Part shown: piece by piece, positions 18,917 through 26,549 of the stretch | How the letters are laid out: every line of letters starts with the position of its first letter | Position numbering within the stretch: the first letter of the stretch is position 1 | Source: an uncultured Elusimicrobia bacterium | Lineage (GTDB): Bacteria > Elusimicrobiota > Elusimicrobia > UBA1565 > UBA9628 | Direction: 5' to 3' | Length of the DNA: 64,000 nucleotides | Assembly: GCA_903830945.1 (NCBI GenBank) | Contig: CAIKVT010000069.1 | Coordinates: 62,001-126,000 of the forward strand | Notes under the pieces: generated by a model | Told to the model about the DNA's origin: nothing | The model's database searches: none | What the model saw: only the letters and a program-made list of their open reading frames with translations | Made by a program: the position numbers and the translations under genes

Positions 18917-19213
18917 TCAGCGCTGGGCCTGGGCTTCCACAGCCATCGGCGCCCGGCTGGCCGCCGCGGCATCGACGCCGCTGTTGAGCTTCAGCACTCC
19001 CAGAAAGCAAGCGACCAAGGCCAGAAGTCCAAGCCCCTCGATCATGGCTGCGGGAATGATCATCATAGTCTGCAGTGTCCCCGCCGCCTCCGGCTGGCGC
19101 GCCGTGCCTTCCAAGGCCGAGCTGGCCAGCTTGCCGATCCCGAGGCCGGCGCCAACAAGGCAGCCCGCCATACCAAGACCGATTCCGATGTAACCGAGTC
19201 CGAGGTAGTTCAT
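18917..19213 (-). CDS. atpE: ATP synthase F0 subunit c
   Basis: 98 residues. Rotor ring subunit: two hydrophobic helices joined by the polar loop EGTARQPEA. The ion-binding carboxylate is Glu in AAMIEGLGLLAL (helix 2). The residues that make a Na+ site (Gln in helix 1 and Ser/Thr after the Glu) are absent: helix 1 reads GAGLGIGK with Ile at the Gln position, and Gly follows the Glu. I infer H+ coupling. The tail (about 20 residues, Ala-rich, ending AQAQR) is longer than usual. Confidence 0.95.
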   Translation of the reverse strand: MNYLGLGYIGIGLGMAGCLVGAGLGIGKLASSALEGTARQPEAAGTLQTMMIIPAAMIEGLGLLALVACFLGVLKLNSGVDAAAASRAPMAVEAQAQR

Positions 19214-19229
19214 TGTCTCTCCTTTACAC

Positions 19230-20012
19230 TCAATGCGGATGTACCGCCATGCCCACGAACACGGCGGTGAGCAAGGTGAAGATGTAAGCCTGTATCAAGG
19301 CCACCAACAGATCCAGCGCGCCGACGAACAACGCCAGGCCGATCGCCGCGGGGGAAACCGCCAAACCGACCGCGCGACCGAACTGGGCGAAGACGAAGAT
19401 CATGCACAAAAATGCCAAGGACACGACATGCCCGGAGAAGATGTTGGCGAAGAGGCGGATACAGAGGGCCACGCATTTGGCGCACAGGCCGATGAGCTCG
19501 ATGACGTAAAGGAGCGGTATCAAGAGAGGACTGAGCCACCAGATCCAAGGCAGTCCGCCGGGCACCAGATGCTTAAAATGCGCGGCGAGCCCGAACTTGC
19601 TGATGCCGGCCAGGTTGATAAGACCGAAGGTGCTCAAAGCCAAGGCCGCGGTGACCCAGACATTGCCGGTCACGGCCGAGGCTCCGGGCAAGAGGCCCCA
19701 CAGATTGCAGCCCAGAATGAAAAAAAAGAGGGTCAAGAAATACGGCAGGTAAGCTTCGCTGTCGCGACCGAAGACAGGAGCCACGATGTAGTCGCGGACA
19801 TAGAGCACGATAGCCTCGATCGCTGTGCGCCACAGAAGTCCGGCGCCAGCGCGGCCCCGCGCCGCGGCCGATAGGGCCAAGACGAGCAGTACTGCTACGA
19901 CCCACATAGTGACCGAGTGCTTAGACACGGCCAGAGTGAAGCCCCCTTTGGTAAAAAGCGGGAAATAGACGTGGTCGAGAAGGTGGTGCGCCAGAATCTC
20001 CTCGAAGTTCAT
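19230..20012 (-). CDS. atpB: ATP synthase F0 subunit a
   Basis: 260 residues, 5-6 membrane helices. Forms the half-channels next to the c-ring. The essential Arg lies in CIRLFANIFSGHVV, and LFTKGGFTL, FILGCNLWGLLP and LIALIQAYIFTLLTAVFVG-type C-terminal segment (LLVALIQAYIFTLL) are family features. It overlaps the upstream AtpI-like gene by 4 bases. The order B-E-F-H-A is standard. Confidence 0.95.
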   Translation of the reverse strand: MNFEEILAHHLLDHVYFPLFTKGGFTLAVSKHSVTMWVVAVLLVLALSAAARGRAGAGLLWRTAIEAIVLYVRDYIVAPVFGRDSEAYLPYFLTLFFFILGCNLWGLLPGASAVTGNVWVTAALALSTFGLINLAGISKFGLAAHFKHLVPGGLPWIWWLSPLLIPLLYVIELIGLCAKCVALCIRLFANIFSGHVVSLAFLCMIFVFAQFGRAVGLAVSPAAIGLALFVGALDLLVALIQAYIFTLLTAVFVGMAVHPH

Positions 20013-20359
20013 CGCAGGGGCACCATCCGAAGTTCAAGGGGCAACAGGAAAGCGATTCCAAGGCCGTAGCCCGCCAACAGAGCCGGCGCGTAGGCCGCCG
20101 GCGTTCGCAGACACCAGAACATCAAAGCAACCAACATCACTCCGCGACCGCCAACCCCGGACCAGAAAGCCCACCAGAAGACACGGGGCGAGAACTTCTT
20201 GGCCGCCAGGAGAGTTGCAGTTCCCAGGGAAGCCAGGGCCCAGGCCGTCGCCAACCCCCATACGGCGCCGCGGCCCGCGGCGCCGGGCCAGAGCCTTAAC
20301 GCGCCGCCCCCCGCCGCGGCGGCCAAAAAACCGGCGGGCGCGGCGGCCTTAGCGGTCAC
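20009..20359 (-). CDS. ATP synthase subunit I-like membrane protein
   Basis: About 116 residues with four hydrophobic helices rich in Ala, Gly and Trp, placed directly before atpB (4-base overlap). This is the usual place and topology of AtpI, a c-ring assembly helper, but sequence similarity is too weak to be sure. I place the start at GTG 20359, which overlaps the atpZ stop by 11 bases. A longer reading from ATG 20422 would overlap atpZ by 74 bases and adds a basic segment (RWPEWRLRYIDLLNYRELAK); it cannot be excluded. Confidence 0.6.
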   Translation of the reverse strand: MTAKAAAPAGFLAAAAGGGALRLWPGAAGRGAVWGLATAWALASLGTATLLAAKKFSPRVFWWAFWSGVGGRGVMLVALMFWCLRTPAAYAPALLAGYGLGIAFLLPLELRMVPLR

Positions 20360-20534
20360 TTTGGCTAATTCTCGATAATTTAACAAGTCTATATAACGCA
20401 AGCGCCATTCCGGCCATCGCACCCAGGACAGTCAACCAGGGCCCCGTGCCGAAGACCGAGTCCAGCCAATAGCCTCCCCCGAGTCCGACCAGCACAGTCG
20501 CCGCCAGTTCGGTGCCTGCAGCCAGGGCATTCAT
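20349..20534 (-). CDS. AtpZ-like small membrane protein
   Basis: 61 residues, two membrane helices. The hairpin GLGGGYWLDSVFGTGPWLTVLGAMAGMALALYRL matches (shortened: GGYWLD, GTGPWLT, GMALALY) the AtpZ/AtpI pattern found at the head of many atp operons, where it is proposed to help Mg2+/Ca2+ handling or c-ring assembly. It is the first gene of the long ATP synthase transcription unit. No strong Shine-Dalgarno precedes the ATG. Confidence 0.75.
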   Translation of the reverse strand: MNALAAGTELAATVLVGLGGGYWLDSVFGTGPWLTVLGAMAGMALALYRLVKLSRISQSDR

Positions 20535-20552
20535 GTGCGGTGACGCGAAAAG

Positions 20553-20583
20553 ATTCTATGATTTATCCGCCTCCTTCTGTCAA
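20553..20583 (-). promoter_or_regulatory. promoter of the ATP synthase operon
   Basis: On the minus strand a perfect TTGACA (20578-20583) is followed after 19 bases by TAGAAT (20553-20558). The spacer is 1-2 bases longer than ideal. The leader to atpZ would be about 12-15 bases. The region is shared with the divergent GGDEF-like gene. Confidence 0.5.
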
Positions 20584-20611
20584 TGACAAACGCCGCTCTG
20601 AAGATTTGTTG

Positions 20612-20617
20612 TATACT
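20612..20617 (+). promoter_or_regulatory. -10 box of the receiver-GGDEF gene
   Basis: TATACT lies 14 bases before the ATG at 20632, giving a very short leader without a Shine-Dalgarno. No well-spaced -35 is seen. Confidence 0.45.
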
Positions 20618-20631
20618 TCTCGAATCTCACT

Positions 20632-21585
20632 ATGGCTGAGACACGCCATCCCCTCCCGAAGATTTTACTCGCCGACGACGAGCCCGACCTCCTAGCCTTG
20701 ATGAAGGAGACCTTGGAGCGCCAAGGCTTCACGGTGACCACGGCTTTAGACGGCCAGGAAGCACTGGCCTCCATCCGCAAAGATCCCCCGGACATCGCGG
20801 TCCTGGACCTTATCATGCCCCGCTGCGATGGCTTCACGGTCTGCCGGGAACTGCGCAAGGACCCGCTCTTCGCCCACCTGCCCATCATCATCCTCTCCGC
20901 CGCGGGCTCGCGCGACAGCCGCATCGAAGGCCTCAACCTAGGCGCGGACGATTTCATCACCAAGGCCATGGACATCCGGGAGCTTTTGGCGCGCATCCGC
21001 ATGATCCTCAAGCGCTCCCGGCAGGGCCTCGACGCCAACCCACTGACGCGCCTGCCCGGCAACCTCTCCATCGAATCGCGTATCGAGGACGCCCTGGCCC
21101 AGAACCAACCTCTGGCCGTACTCTACGTGGACCTCAACCAGTTCAAGGCCTACAACGACTGCTACGGCTACGAAGCGGGCGACCATGTCCTGCGCACCTT
21201 GGCCGATATCCTGATCAAGGCCTCGCGCACTCACGCCGGGACACCCGACTTCGTGGGCCACATCGGCGGCGACGACTATATCCTGCTCACCGCTCCCACC
21301 CGCATGGAAGAGACGGCGCAACATATCATCGCCGAATTCGACGCGGCCAGTCCCGGCTTCTACAACGAGAAGGATCGCCAACGCGGGCGCATCGTCTCCA
21401 CGGACCGACAAGGCAAGATCAAGGAATTCCCGCTGCTGTCGGTCTCCATCGGCATCTGTCACAACGCCAACAAGAAGCTCGAATCCCTGGCTCAGGTGTC
21501 GCAGCTCGGCGCAGAGCTCAAGAAGGCGGCCAAAGAGATGCCGGGCAGCAAATACCTCGTAGACCGCCGCCGAAAGGACGGTTAG
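20632..21585 (+). CDS. response regulator with GGDEF-like output domain
   Basis: 317 residues. Receiver domain (1-125): ILLADDEPD, phospho-acceptor Asp in IAVLDLIMPRCDG, ILSAAG, and DDFITKAMD with the conserved Lys. GGDEF-type domain (about 135-310): DANPLTRLPGN, VLYVDLNQFKAYND, YGYEAGDHVL and the active-site loop as GGDDY. In diguanylate cyclases the motif is GG(D/E)EF; here the catalytic Glu is Asp and the last residue Tyr, so activity is doubtful. No RxxD inhibitory site precedes the loop. It is divergent from the ATP synthase operon that encodes a PilZ protein. It may make or sense a cyclic dinucleotide, or act only as a scaffold. Confidence 0.88.
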   Translation: MAETRHPLPKILLADDEPDLLALMKETLERQGFTVTTALDGQEALASIRKDPPDIAVLDLIMPRCDGFTVCRELRKDPLFAHLPIIILSAAGSRDSRIEGLNLGADDFITKAMDIRELLARIRMILKRSRQGLDANPLTRLPGNLSIESRIEDALAQNQPLAVLYVDLNQFKAYNDCYGYEAGDHVLRTLADILIKASRTHAGTPDFVGHIGGDDYILLTAPTRMEETAQHIIAEFDAASPGFYNEKDRQRGRIVSTDRQGKIKEFPLLSVSIGICHNANKKLESLAQVSQLGAELKKAAKEMPGSKYLVDRRRKDG

Positions 21586-21655
21586 TCCGACCTCATCAGC
21601 GGACCGCCTAGACGGCCCACCGAAGCCCGAACCGCGGCCGCGGCTTCTCGTTCGC

Positions 21656-22207
21656 TCACTTGCGCTTCCATTCCGAGCGCAGCAAGCCCCAGCATTCCTG
21701 GTCGATCCAGCGGCCGTTCAAACGCTTATCGCGGCGCAGGCAGCCCTCGTAGCGAAATCCCGCGCGCTGGAGCATCTTGCGCGCCACCCGATTGGTCGGG
21801 TGAAGACGAGAATACAGTTTCTTCAGGGCATCATGCCGGAAGGCACGCGCGATGAGGAGCCGGCCCGCCTCCAAGCCGTAGCCCCGGCTCTGCCGATCGG
21901 CGCGGATCCAAAGCGAGAACTCGGCCAACCCCGGCACGACCAGCAGGGATTGCAGGGACGCCACCCCGACCAGGACGCCGGAGCGCGCCTCGAACACACC
22001 GAAGTCCTCCCGCTCGCCTCGGCACCGGGCCTCGGAGCACGCGCGGATAAAACTCCGACTATCTTCTACAGAGACCACGTCCCGAACCCAGCGCAGGCGA
22101 CGCTTAAGTCCCTCACGCGAAGAGTCCACCGAGGCGAAAAGCGCCTCGCCGTCTCCTTCGGAGAGAAGCCGCAGAACCAGTCGGCGCCCTTGTAATAGAT
22201 CGCTCAT
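21656..22207 (-). CDS. GNAT-family N-acetyltransferase (RimJ/RimL-like)
   Basis: 183 residues. Transfers an acetyl group from acetyl-CoA to an amine. It starts LLQGRRLVLRLLSEGDGEALF, a RimJ/RimL pattern, and has the CoA-binding loop in IRADRQSRGYGLEAGRLL (Q/RxxGxG/A as RQSRGYG) and HPTNRVARKMLQRAGFRYEG, the usual C-terminal motif. The target (ribosomal protein N-terminus, sugar amine or antibiotic) is not readable. Its start overlaps the upstream glycosyltransferase stop by 4 bases, so a role on a sugar precursor is possible but unproven. Confidence 0.85.
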   Translation of the reverse strand: MSDLLQGRRLVLRLLSEGDGEALFASVDSSREGLKRRLRWVRDVVSVEDSRSFIRACSEARCRGEREDFGVFEARSGVLVGVASLQSLLVVPGLAEFSLWIRADRQSRGYGLEAGRLLIARAFRHDALKKLYSRLHPTNRVARKMLQRAGFRYEGCLRRDKRLNGRWIDQECWGLLRSEWKRK

Positions 22208-23547
22208 TGGACTCCTTTCCCACCATCAGGACGGACTTCCCGGCAAGCCGCCAAGACCGCGTCGGCCGCGAGAGAGAAGGGCATGGCGGCCGCGCGCTCC
22301 CGGGCGCAGCGTCCCATTCCGGAGAGCCGCCCGTTGGCGCCCCAGGCAACCTCAAGAGATTCGGCCAGGCGCCGCGGTGCCGCGGTCAAGCTCGGATAAG
22401 GCACGACCAGGCCGCAGGAATCGTCTAGGATCTCACGCACCCCGTAATGGTCGCTGGCCAGCACCCCCAGCCCCGCCTGCATGGCCTCCACGAGGTTGAG
22501 ACCGTAACTCTCATGAACCGATGGGGAGATGAACAAATGAGCCAGCCGGAAATGGGCCTTCTTGGCCGCGGCGTCGAGATAGCCGGGAAAGAAGACCCGG
22601 ACCCGGCACAAAGCCGCTGCCGCGGCGCGCACGCGCCGGAAGTAGGCCGCGCCCTGCATGAAAGAAGCCTCGCCGCAGACCAGGAGCACCACGTCTCGGC
22701 CCTCCAGGCGGCCTTCACTTTCCAGAAGACGCAAGGCCTCAAGCAACAGGTGAATGCCCTTCTCCGGCGCGATGCGGCTCAAGGTCATGAGCACCACCGT
22801 GCGTTCCCCAATATGGAAACGCTCGCGCAATTCCAGCAGACGCTGATCCGAAGGCTCCGGGGCCTCATCCTCCCAAGCCCCCCAGGGCACGACGCGGATG
22901 CGCTCGGCAAGCCGGCCGCCCGGCGTCTCACCCTCGTAGCAGAGGCACAGCGTCTCGGCCATGGCTTGGGACGGAACGATAAGCCGACCCGAGCGGGCCA
23001 CAGTCTCGCGCTGCTTCTCGAAAATGAGGCGCAGCAGGTCCGGCACCGCGCTGGAGAGTCCCCACCTGCGACAGCGCTCGTAGAGCCGGGTCAGGCGCTG
23101 CGGCGAAACCAAGCTGTGGAGATAGAGCTTATTGAAGTAGTCCACCACGTCCACGTGCCACAGAGAAACGATTGGGTAACCGGCCTGGGCCAGGCGCGCC
23201 AAGGTCGGACCCTCGGAAACGTCGTTGACCAGCACCGTAGTCGCGGCCGGAGGTAGACGATCCTGGCGGGACAGGAGCCAATCAGTAGTGGCGGCCTCGA
23301 AATCCCGACAGAAGCGGGCGTACTCGAACTCAGAGAGACGCACCAGGTCATAGCCGGGTCCGCAGGGCAGTCGGACGTACTCGACTCCCGAGACCGGGGC
23401 CTCCAGGCCGGAGCCCAGGACCGTCAGATCGCGCAAGCCTGCGGCCGCCCAATGCCGGATGAGCCGCAGGCCGACCATGGCGCCGCCGCCTAAAGGGGTA
23501 CGGTCCATGGGATAACCCAGATGGCTGCCGATGAAGACGATTCCCAT
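22204..23547 (-). CDS. family 4-type glycosyltransferase
   Basis: 447 residues, GT-B fold. Moves a sugar from a nucleotide donor to a cell-surface or soluble acceptor. The N-terminal domain has PLGGGAMVGLRLIRHW, and the donor domain has LMTLSRIAPEKGIHLLLEAL and the ExxxxxxxE motif as HESYGLNLVEAMQAGLGVLASD. It precedes a GNAT gene in a two-gene unit. Upstream, TGTTATAAT gives an extended -10 about 40 bases before the ATG. Donor and acceptor are unknown. Confidence 0.87.
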   Translation of the reverse strand: MGIVFIGSHLGYPMDRTPLGGGAMVGLRLIRHWAAAGLRDLTVLGSGLEAPVSGVEYVRLPCGPGYDLVRLSEFEYARFCRDFEAATTDWLLSRQDRLPPAATTVLVNDVSEGPTLARLAQAGYPIVSLWHVDVVDYFNKLYLHSLVSPQRLTRLYERCRRWGLSSAVPDLLRLIFEKQRETVARSGRLIVPSQAMAETLCLCYEGETPGGRLAERIRVVPWGAWEDEAPEPSDQRLLELRERFHIGERTVVLMTLSRIAPEKGIHLLLEALRLLESEGRLEGRDVVLLVCGEASFMQGAAYFRRVRAAAAALCRVRVFFPGYLDAAAKKAHFRLAHLFISPSVHESYGLNLVEAMQAGLGVLASDHYGVREILDDSCGLVVPYPSLTAAPRRLAESLEVAWGANGRLSGMGRCARERAAAMPFSLAADAVLAACREVRPDGGKGVQ

Positions 23548-23586
23548 TTATATGTAGGGTTTTGACCCACTTACGATTTTGGTCTG

Positions 23587-23595
23587 ATTATAACA
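23587..23595 (-). promoter_or_regulatory. extended -10 promoter of the glycosyltransferase-GNAT unit
   Basis: TGTTATAAT on the minus strand, a consensus extended -10. It lies about 39 bases before the ATG at 23547 and faces away from the thiolase promoter at 23597-23625. Confidence 0.55.
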
Positions 23596-23596
23596 T

Positions 23597-23625
23597 TTGC
23601 CGGCGCGCGTCCTATGGACTATAAT
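23597..23625 (+). promoter_or_regulatory. promoter of the thiolase gene
   Basis: TTGCCG (23597-23602), 17 bases, then a perfect TATAAT (23620-23625). The -10 lies inside the in-frame segment after ATG 23614, so that ATG cannot be the start of this transcript. The ATG at 23635 lies 9 bases after the -10. Confidence 0.65.
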
Positions 23626-23634
23626 GGGATCCAG

Positions 23635-24984
23635 ATGCAGGCACAATCCAGACGCATCGTCCTGTGCGCGGGAGTGCGCACGCCCATCGGACACATCTCG
23701 CGCAGCCTGGCGGACCTGCCGCCGGCCGCGCTCATGCACGCCGCGGTACAGACCCTCCTGGACCGCGCCCGCCTCGAAGCCGCGGCCGCAGACGGTCTCA
23801 TCGTCGGCTGGGTCGGACAGACCTTCTCCGCTCCAAACATCGCGCGCGTGGTGGCCTTGACCAGCGGCTTGCCAGAAAAGTGCCAGTCCCTCACGGTCCA
23901 GAACAACTGCATCTCCTCCTTCGAGGCGATCAGCGAGGCGGCGCGCCGCATCCTGATCGGTGAGGGCCGCCTCTATATCGTAGGTGGAACCGAGAGCATG
24001 TCCCGCCTCCCCTACACCATCGAAGGCTCGCGCGCGGCTCGCGAGTTGCGCAGCCTAGCCACGGTCAAGGAGCGCTGGGGCGCGTTGTGGGACAGCCCCA
24101 ACGCCAGCATCGTCGACGCCATGGAGGAAGGCCTCACCGACCCGGTGGAGCACATCAGCATGGCCGCCACGGCGGAGGTCTGCGCGCAGTTCTACGCCAT
24201 CCCCAGACAGGAGCAGGACCGATTCGCCTGCGAGAGCTTCCGCCGGACATTGGCCTCCTGGAACCGGGGCTTCTACGCCTCGCATGTGGCGCCGGTGGTC
24301 GTGGACGGAAAAACCATCCTGGAAAAAGACGAGTACCCGTTCCTGCGCGAAGACCTGCCCAGCAAGCCCCAGATGTTCGCCAAAGCGCCGACCCTATTCG
24401 GCGCCTCCACCTATCCACTCAAGGATTTCTACCGGGACAACGCCGCCTTTTTAGGCGGAAAAGCCTACCAAGAGGACCAAAGCCAAGCCACGGTGACGCT
24501 GTTCAACTCCTGCGGCCGCTCTGACGGGGCCTCGGCCATGATCGTGACCACGCCAGAGCGCGCCAAGGAGCTGGGCTTAACGCCTTTAGCGGAGCTGCGC
24601 GGCTGGGGCTATTACGGCAACGAGCCGGCCTTCATGGGTGTCTCCCCCGCCTTGGCCGCGCCCGTGGCCCTGAAAGCAGCGGGCCTCTCTTTCGCGGAAA
24701 TGGACCATGTGGAACTACACGAGCCTTTCGCAGCCACGGTCCTCTCCATCTTCAAGCTGGGCCCGGAGCACGGCTGCGACTGGCGGGCCAAGTACGAGTC
24801 GGGCGCGCTCAACCCCAACGGCGGATCCATCGCCTTGGGGCACCCTCTGGGTGCGACCGGGGCACGCCTGATTTTGAACCTCATGTACGCCTTGGCCGAG
24901 GACCCCAAGGCCCGCCTGGGCTTGGCTGCGGCCTGCGCTGGAGGCGGAACGGGCGGAGCTCTCGTACTCGAGAAACTCGCCTGA
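23635..24984 (+). CDS. thiolase-family acyltransferase (acetyl-CoA C-acyltransferase-like)
   Basis: 449 residues. Condenses or cleaves acyl-CoA. Active-site residues are present: Cys in QNNCISSFEAI, His in ALGHPLGATGARL and the second Cys in CAGGGTGGALVLE, the normal thiolase trio. ELHEPFA carries the usual NEAFA block in altered form (Asn to His). Length is longer than the common 390-400, closer to FadI-like trifunctional-enzyme partners. Start ATG 23635 is preferred over 23614 because a perfect promoter -10 covers the region between. It is monocistronic. With CoA-transferase and ackA it fits acyl-CoA metabolism; chain length is unknown. Confidence 0.88.
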   Translation: MQAQSRRIVLCAGVRTPIGHISRSLADLPPAALMHAAVQTLLDRARLEAAAADGLIVGWVGQTFSAPNIARVVALTSGLPEKCQSLTVQNNCISSFEAISEAARRILIGEGRLYIVGGTESMSRLPYTIEGSRAARELRSLATVKERWGALWDSPNASIVDAMEEGLTDPVEHISMAATAEVCAQFYAIPRQEQDRFACESFRRTLASWNRGFYASHVAPVVVDGKTILEKDEYPFLREDLPSKPQMFAKAPTLFGASTYPLKDFYRDNAAFLGGKAYQEDQSQATVTLFNSCGRSDGASAMIVTTPERAKELGLTPLAELRGWGYYGNEPAFMGVSPALAAPVALKAAGLSFAEMDHVELHEPFAATVLSIFKLGPEHGCDWRAKYESGALNPNGGSIALGHPLGATGARLILNLMYALAEDPKARLGLAAACAGGGTGGALVLEKLA

Positions 24985-25028
24985 GCAGAGCGGCTCGTGG
25001 CCTGCCCCCAGACCCATCACCCGCATAG

Positions 25029-25658
25029 CTATTTCAGGCGCGGTGCGCACACCGGAGACCCGATCCCGAAAAAATTGGTCTGCTTGACGCGACCCTGCTC
25101 CCGGTATTGGGCCACCAAGGCGAACATCGGATCCTTAGGGTGCAGGAACAAAAATCTCCGCGCATGGCCTGTCTTCTTGGCCTTGCCGGTCACAACCTGC
25201 AGAGTAAACTCGCACATCAGATCACGCTCGGTACACTGGGTCTTGCCCATCACCCAGCTCTCCTCGTCGTCCGTGATCTCCTCGTAGCCCGCCATCTTCA
25301 GGACCCCGACCGAGTCTCCCTTGGCCTCCTTGGCGATAGAACAGTCCGCCTGAGGCATGCGCACGCCGCCCTTCTTCCTTCCCTCGACGAGCTGCTTGAG
25401 CGTATAGAGCTCGAGACGCTTGGCCGCAAAAGGCTGGCGCAGCTTCTGGGGCAGGTCATCGGGGTTGACGGCCAGAAACTCCGGAATAAAGTCGGGCGGA
25501 AGCTCCGCGATCGGCGTGTCCAGGAATGCCTGGACCAACGCCGCCGTATCCTGGGCCGAGGGGGCGCCGGCCTTCGGCAAAGCCGCGGCCTCCCCTGCGG
25601 CGCGCCCCGCAACCGGCAGGCACAAGATGAGCAGGGCCGTCAACATCGCGTTAGCCAC
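25029..25658 (-). CDS. exported protein of unknown function, after the Xer gene
   Basis: 209 residues. A signal peptide (MLTALLILCLPVAGRAAG) precedes a domain with three Cys (ADCSI, KTQCTERDLMCEF) and one near the C-terminus (SPVCAPRLK), which could form disulfides in the periplasm. It has helical (LPQKLRQPFAAKRLELYTLKQLV) and beta-like stretches, quoted in part. I do not recognise a family. Its start overlaps the Xer stop by 8 bases, so it probably belongs to the recA-xer transcription unit. Conserved Cys and Trp (ESWVMG) support a real gene. Confidence 0.6.
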   Translation of the reverse strand: MANAMLTALLILCLPVAGRAAGEAAALPKAGAPSAQDTAALVQAFLDTPIAELPPDFIPEFLAVNPDDLPQKLRQPFAAKRLELYTLKQLVEGRKKGGVRMPQADCSIAKEAKGDSVGVLKMAGYEEITDDEESWVMGKTQCTERDLMCEFTLQVVTGKAKKTGHARRFLFLHPKDPMFALVAQYREQGRVKQTNFFGIGSPVCAPRLK

Positions 25659-26496
25659 GGGGATGATGCCTCCTATGAGAATCCTTCAAGCCCGACTTTT
25701 CGAGGTGCGTGTAGATCTGTGTCGTTGAGAGGCTGGCATGTCCCAACATCTCCTGCACGCTCCTCAGGTCCGCCCCACCCTGGAGCAAGTGCGTGGCGAA
25801 CGTGTGTCGCAGCACATGAGGATGAACCTTGCCCTCCAGCCCCGCGCGCTTAGCCAAAGCCTGCAGGTCCCGCCAGAACTGCACGCGAGAGAGTCGGCGT
25901 CCTCGTCTATTAAGAAAAACCTCTCCGTCGACGGCGTGCGGGAAGCGCCGTTGGCGGATCTGCAGGAATTGCTTCAAGAACGCCAAGGCCCGCTCATGCA
26001 CGGGGATCAGACGCTCCTTGGAACCCTTGCCCAGAACGCGCACCCAGCCGTCCTGGAGGTTGACATACTCGGCCTTGAGCGCCAGGAGCTCAGAGACGCG
26101 CATGCCCGTGGCGTAGAGGAGCTCGAGCGTGACCTGAGTGCGCAGGGACTCATAGGCGACCCCGGCGGGGACGGCTAAAAGGCGCCCGACCTCCTCAGCG
26201 GTCAAAAACTGCGGCAGGCGCGTCGGCCGTCGGGGCGAGCGCAGCTCCGCGGCTGGGTTGACCTCGATGCGACGCTCCGCGGCCTGAAAAAAATAGAAGG
26301 AACGCAAAGCCTCGATCTTGCGAAAAAGTGAGCTGGCCTCGAGCCCTTTCTTGGACTTGAGCTCCCAGAGGTAGTCCTCCAGATCGCTGCGCAGGATTTT
26401 CAGGGGGTCCTGGCCGCGGCCCTCCAGGTAGGCCAGGAACTGCCCCAAATCCGAGACATATGCCAGGATCGTGTTGCGAGCCAACCCCCGCTCCAC
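25651..26496 (-). CDS. tyrosine recombinase XerC/XerD-like
   Basis: 281 or more residues. Cuts and rejoins DNA at dif-like sites for chromosome dimer resolution. Catalytic set: Arg in YATGMRVSELLAL, Lys in GKGSKERLIP, HxxR as HVLRHTFATHLL, His in MLGHASLSTTQ and the nucleophile Tyr in QIYTH. The N-terminal SAM-like domain begins ARNTILAYVSDLGQFL. The first canonical start is GTG 26496, but the in-frame upstream codons (from 26553) read a good continuation of the N-terminal helix (LQEYLRYISVERGL) with no ATG, GTG or TTG. The true start may be a rare codon such as CTG 26523. It follows recA closely; XerC versus XerD is undecided. Confidence 0.9.
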   Translation of the reverse strand: MERGLARNTILAYVSDLGQFLAYLEGRGQDPLKILRSDLEDYLWELKSKKGLEASSLFRKIEALRSFYFFQAAERRIEVNPAAELRSPRRPTRLPQFLTAEEVGRLLAVPAGVAYESLRTQVTLELLYATGMRVSELLALKAEYVNLQDGWVRVLGKGSKERLIPVHERALAFLKQFLQIRQRRFPHAVDGEVFLNRRGRRLSRVQFWRDLQALAKRAGLEGKVHPHVLRHTFATHLLQGGADLRSVQEMLGHASLSTTQIYTHLEKSGLKDSHRRHHPRG

Positions 26497-26549
26497 TGAG
26501 ATGTAGCGGAGGTACTCCTGCAGGATCGGCCGGGGCTTCCCTGGCGTAT

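Noticed and set aside
18917-19213. Sodium-type c-ring
   Set aside because: The Gln and Ser/Thr residues of known Na+ sites are missing; only the carboxylate Glu is kept. H+ coupling is simpler.
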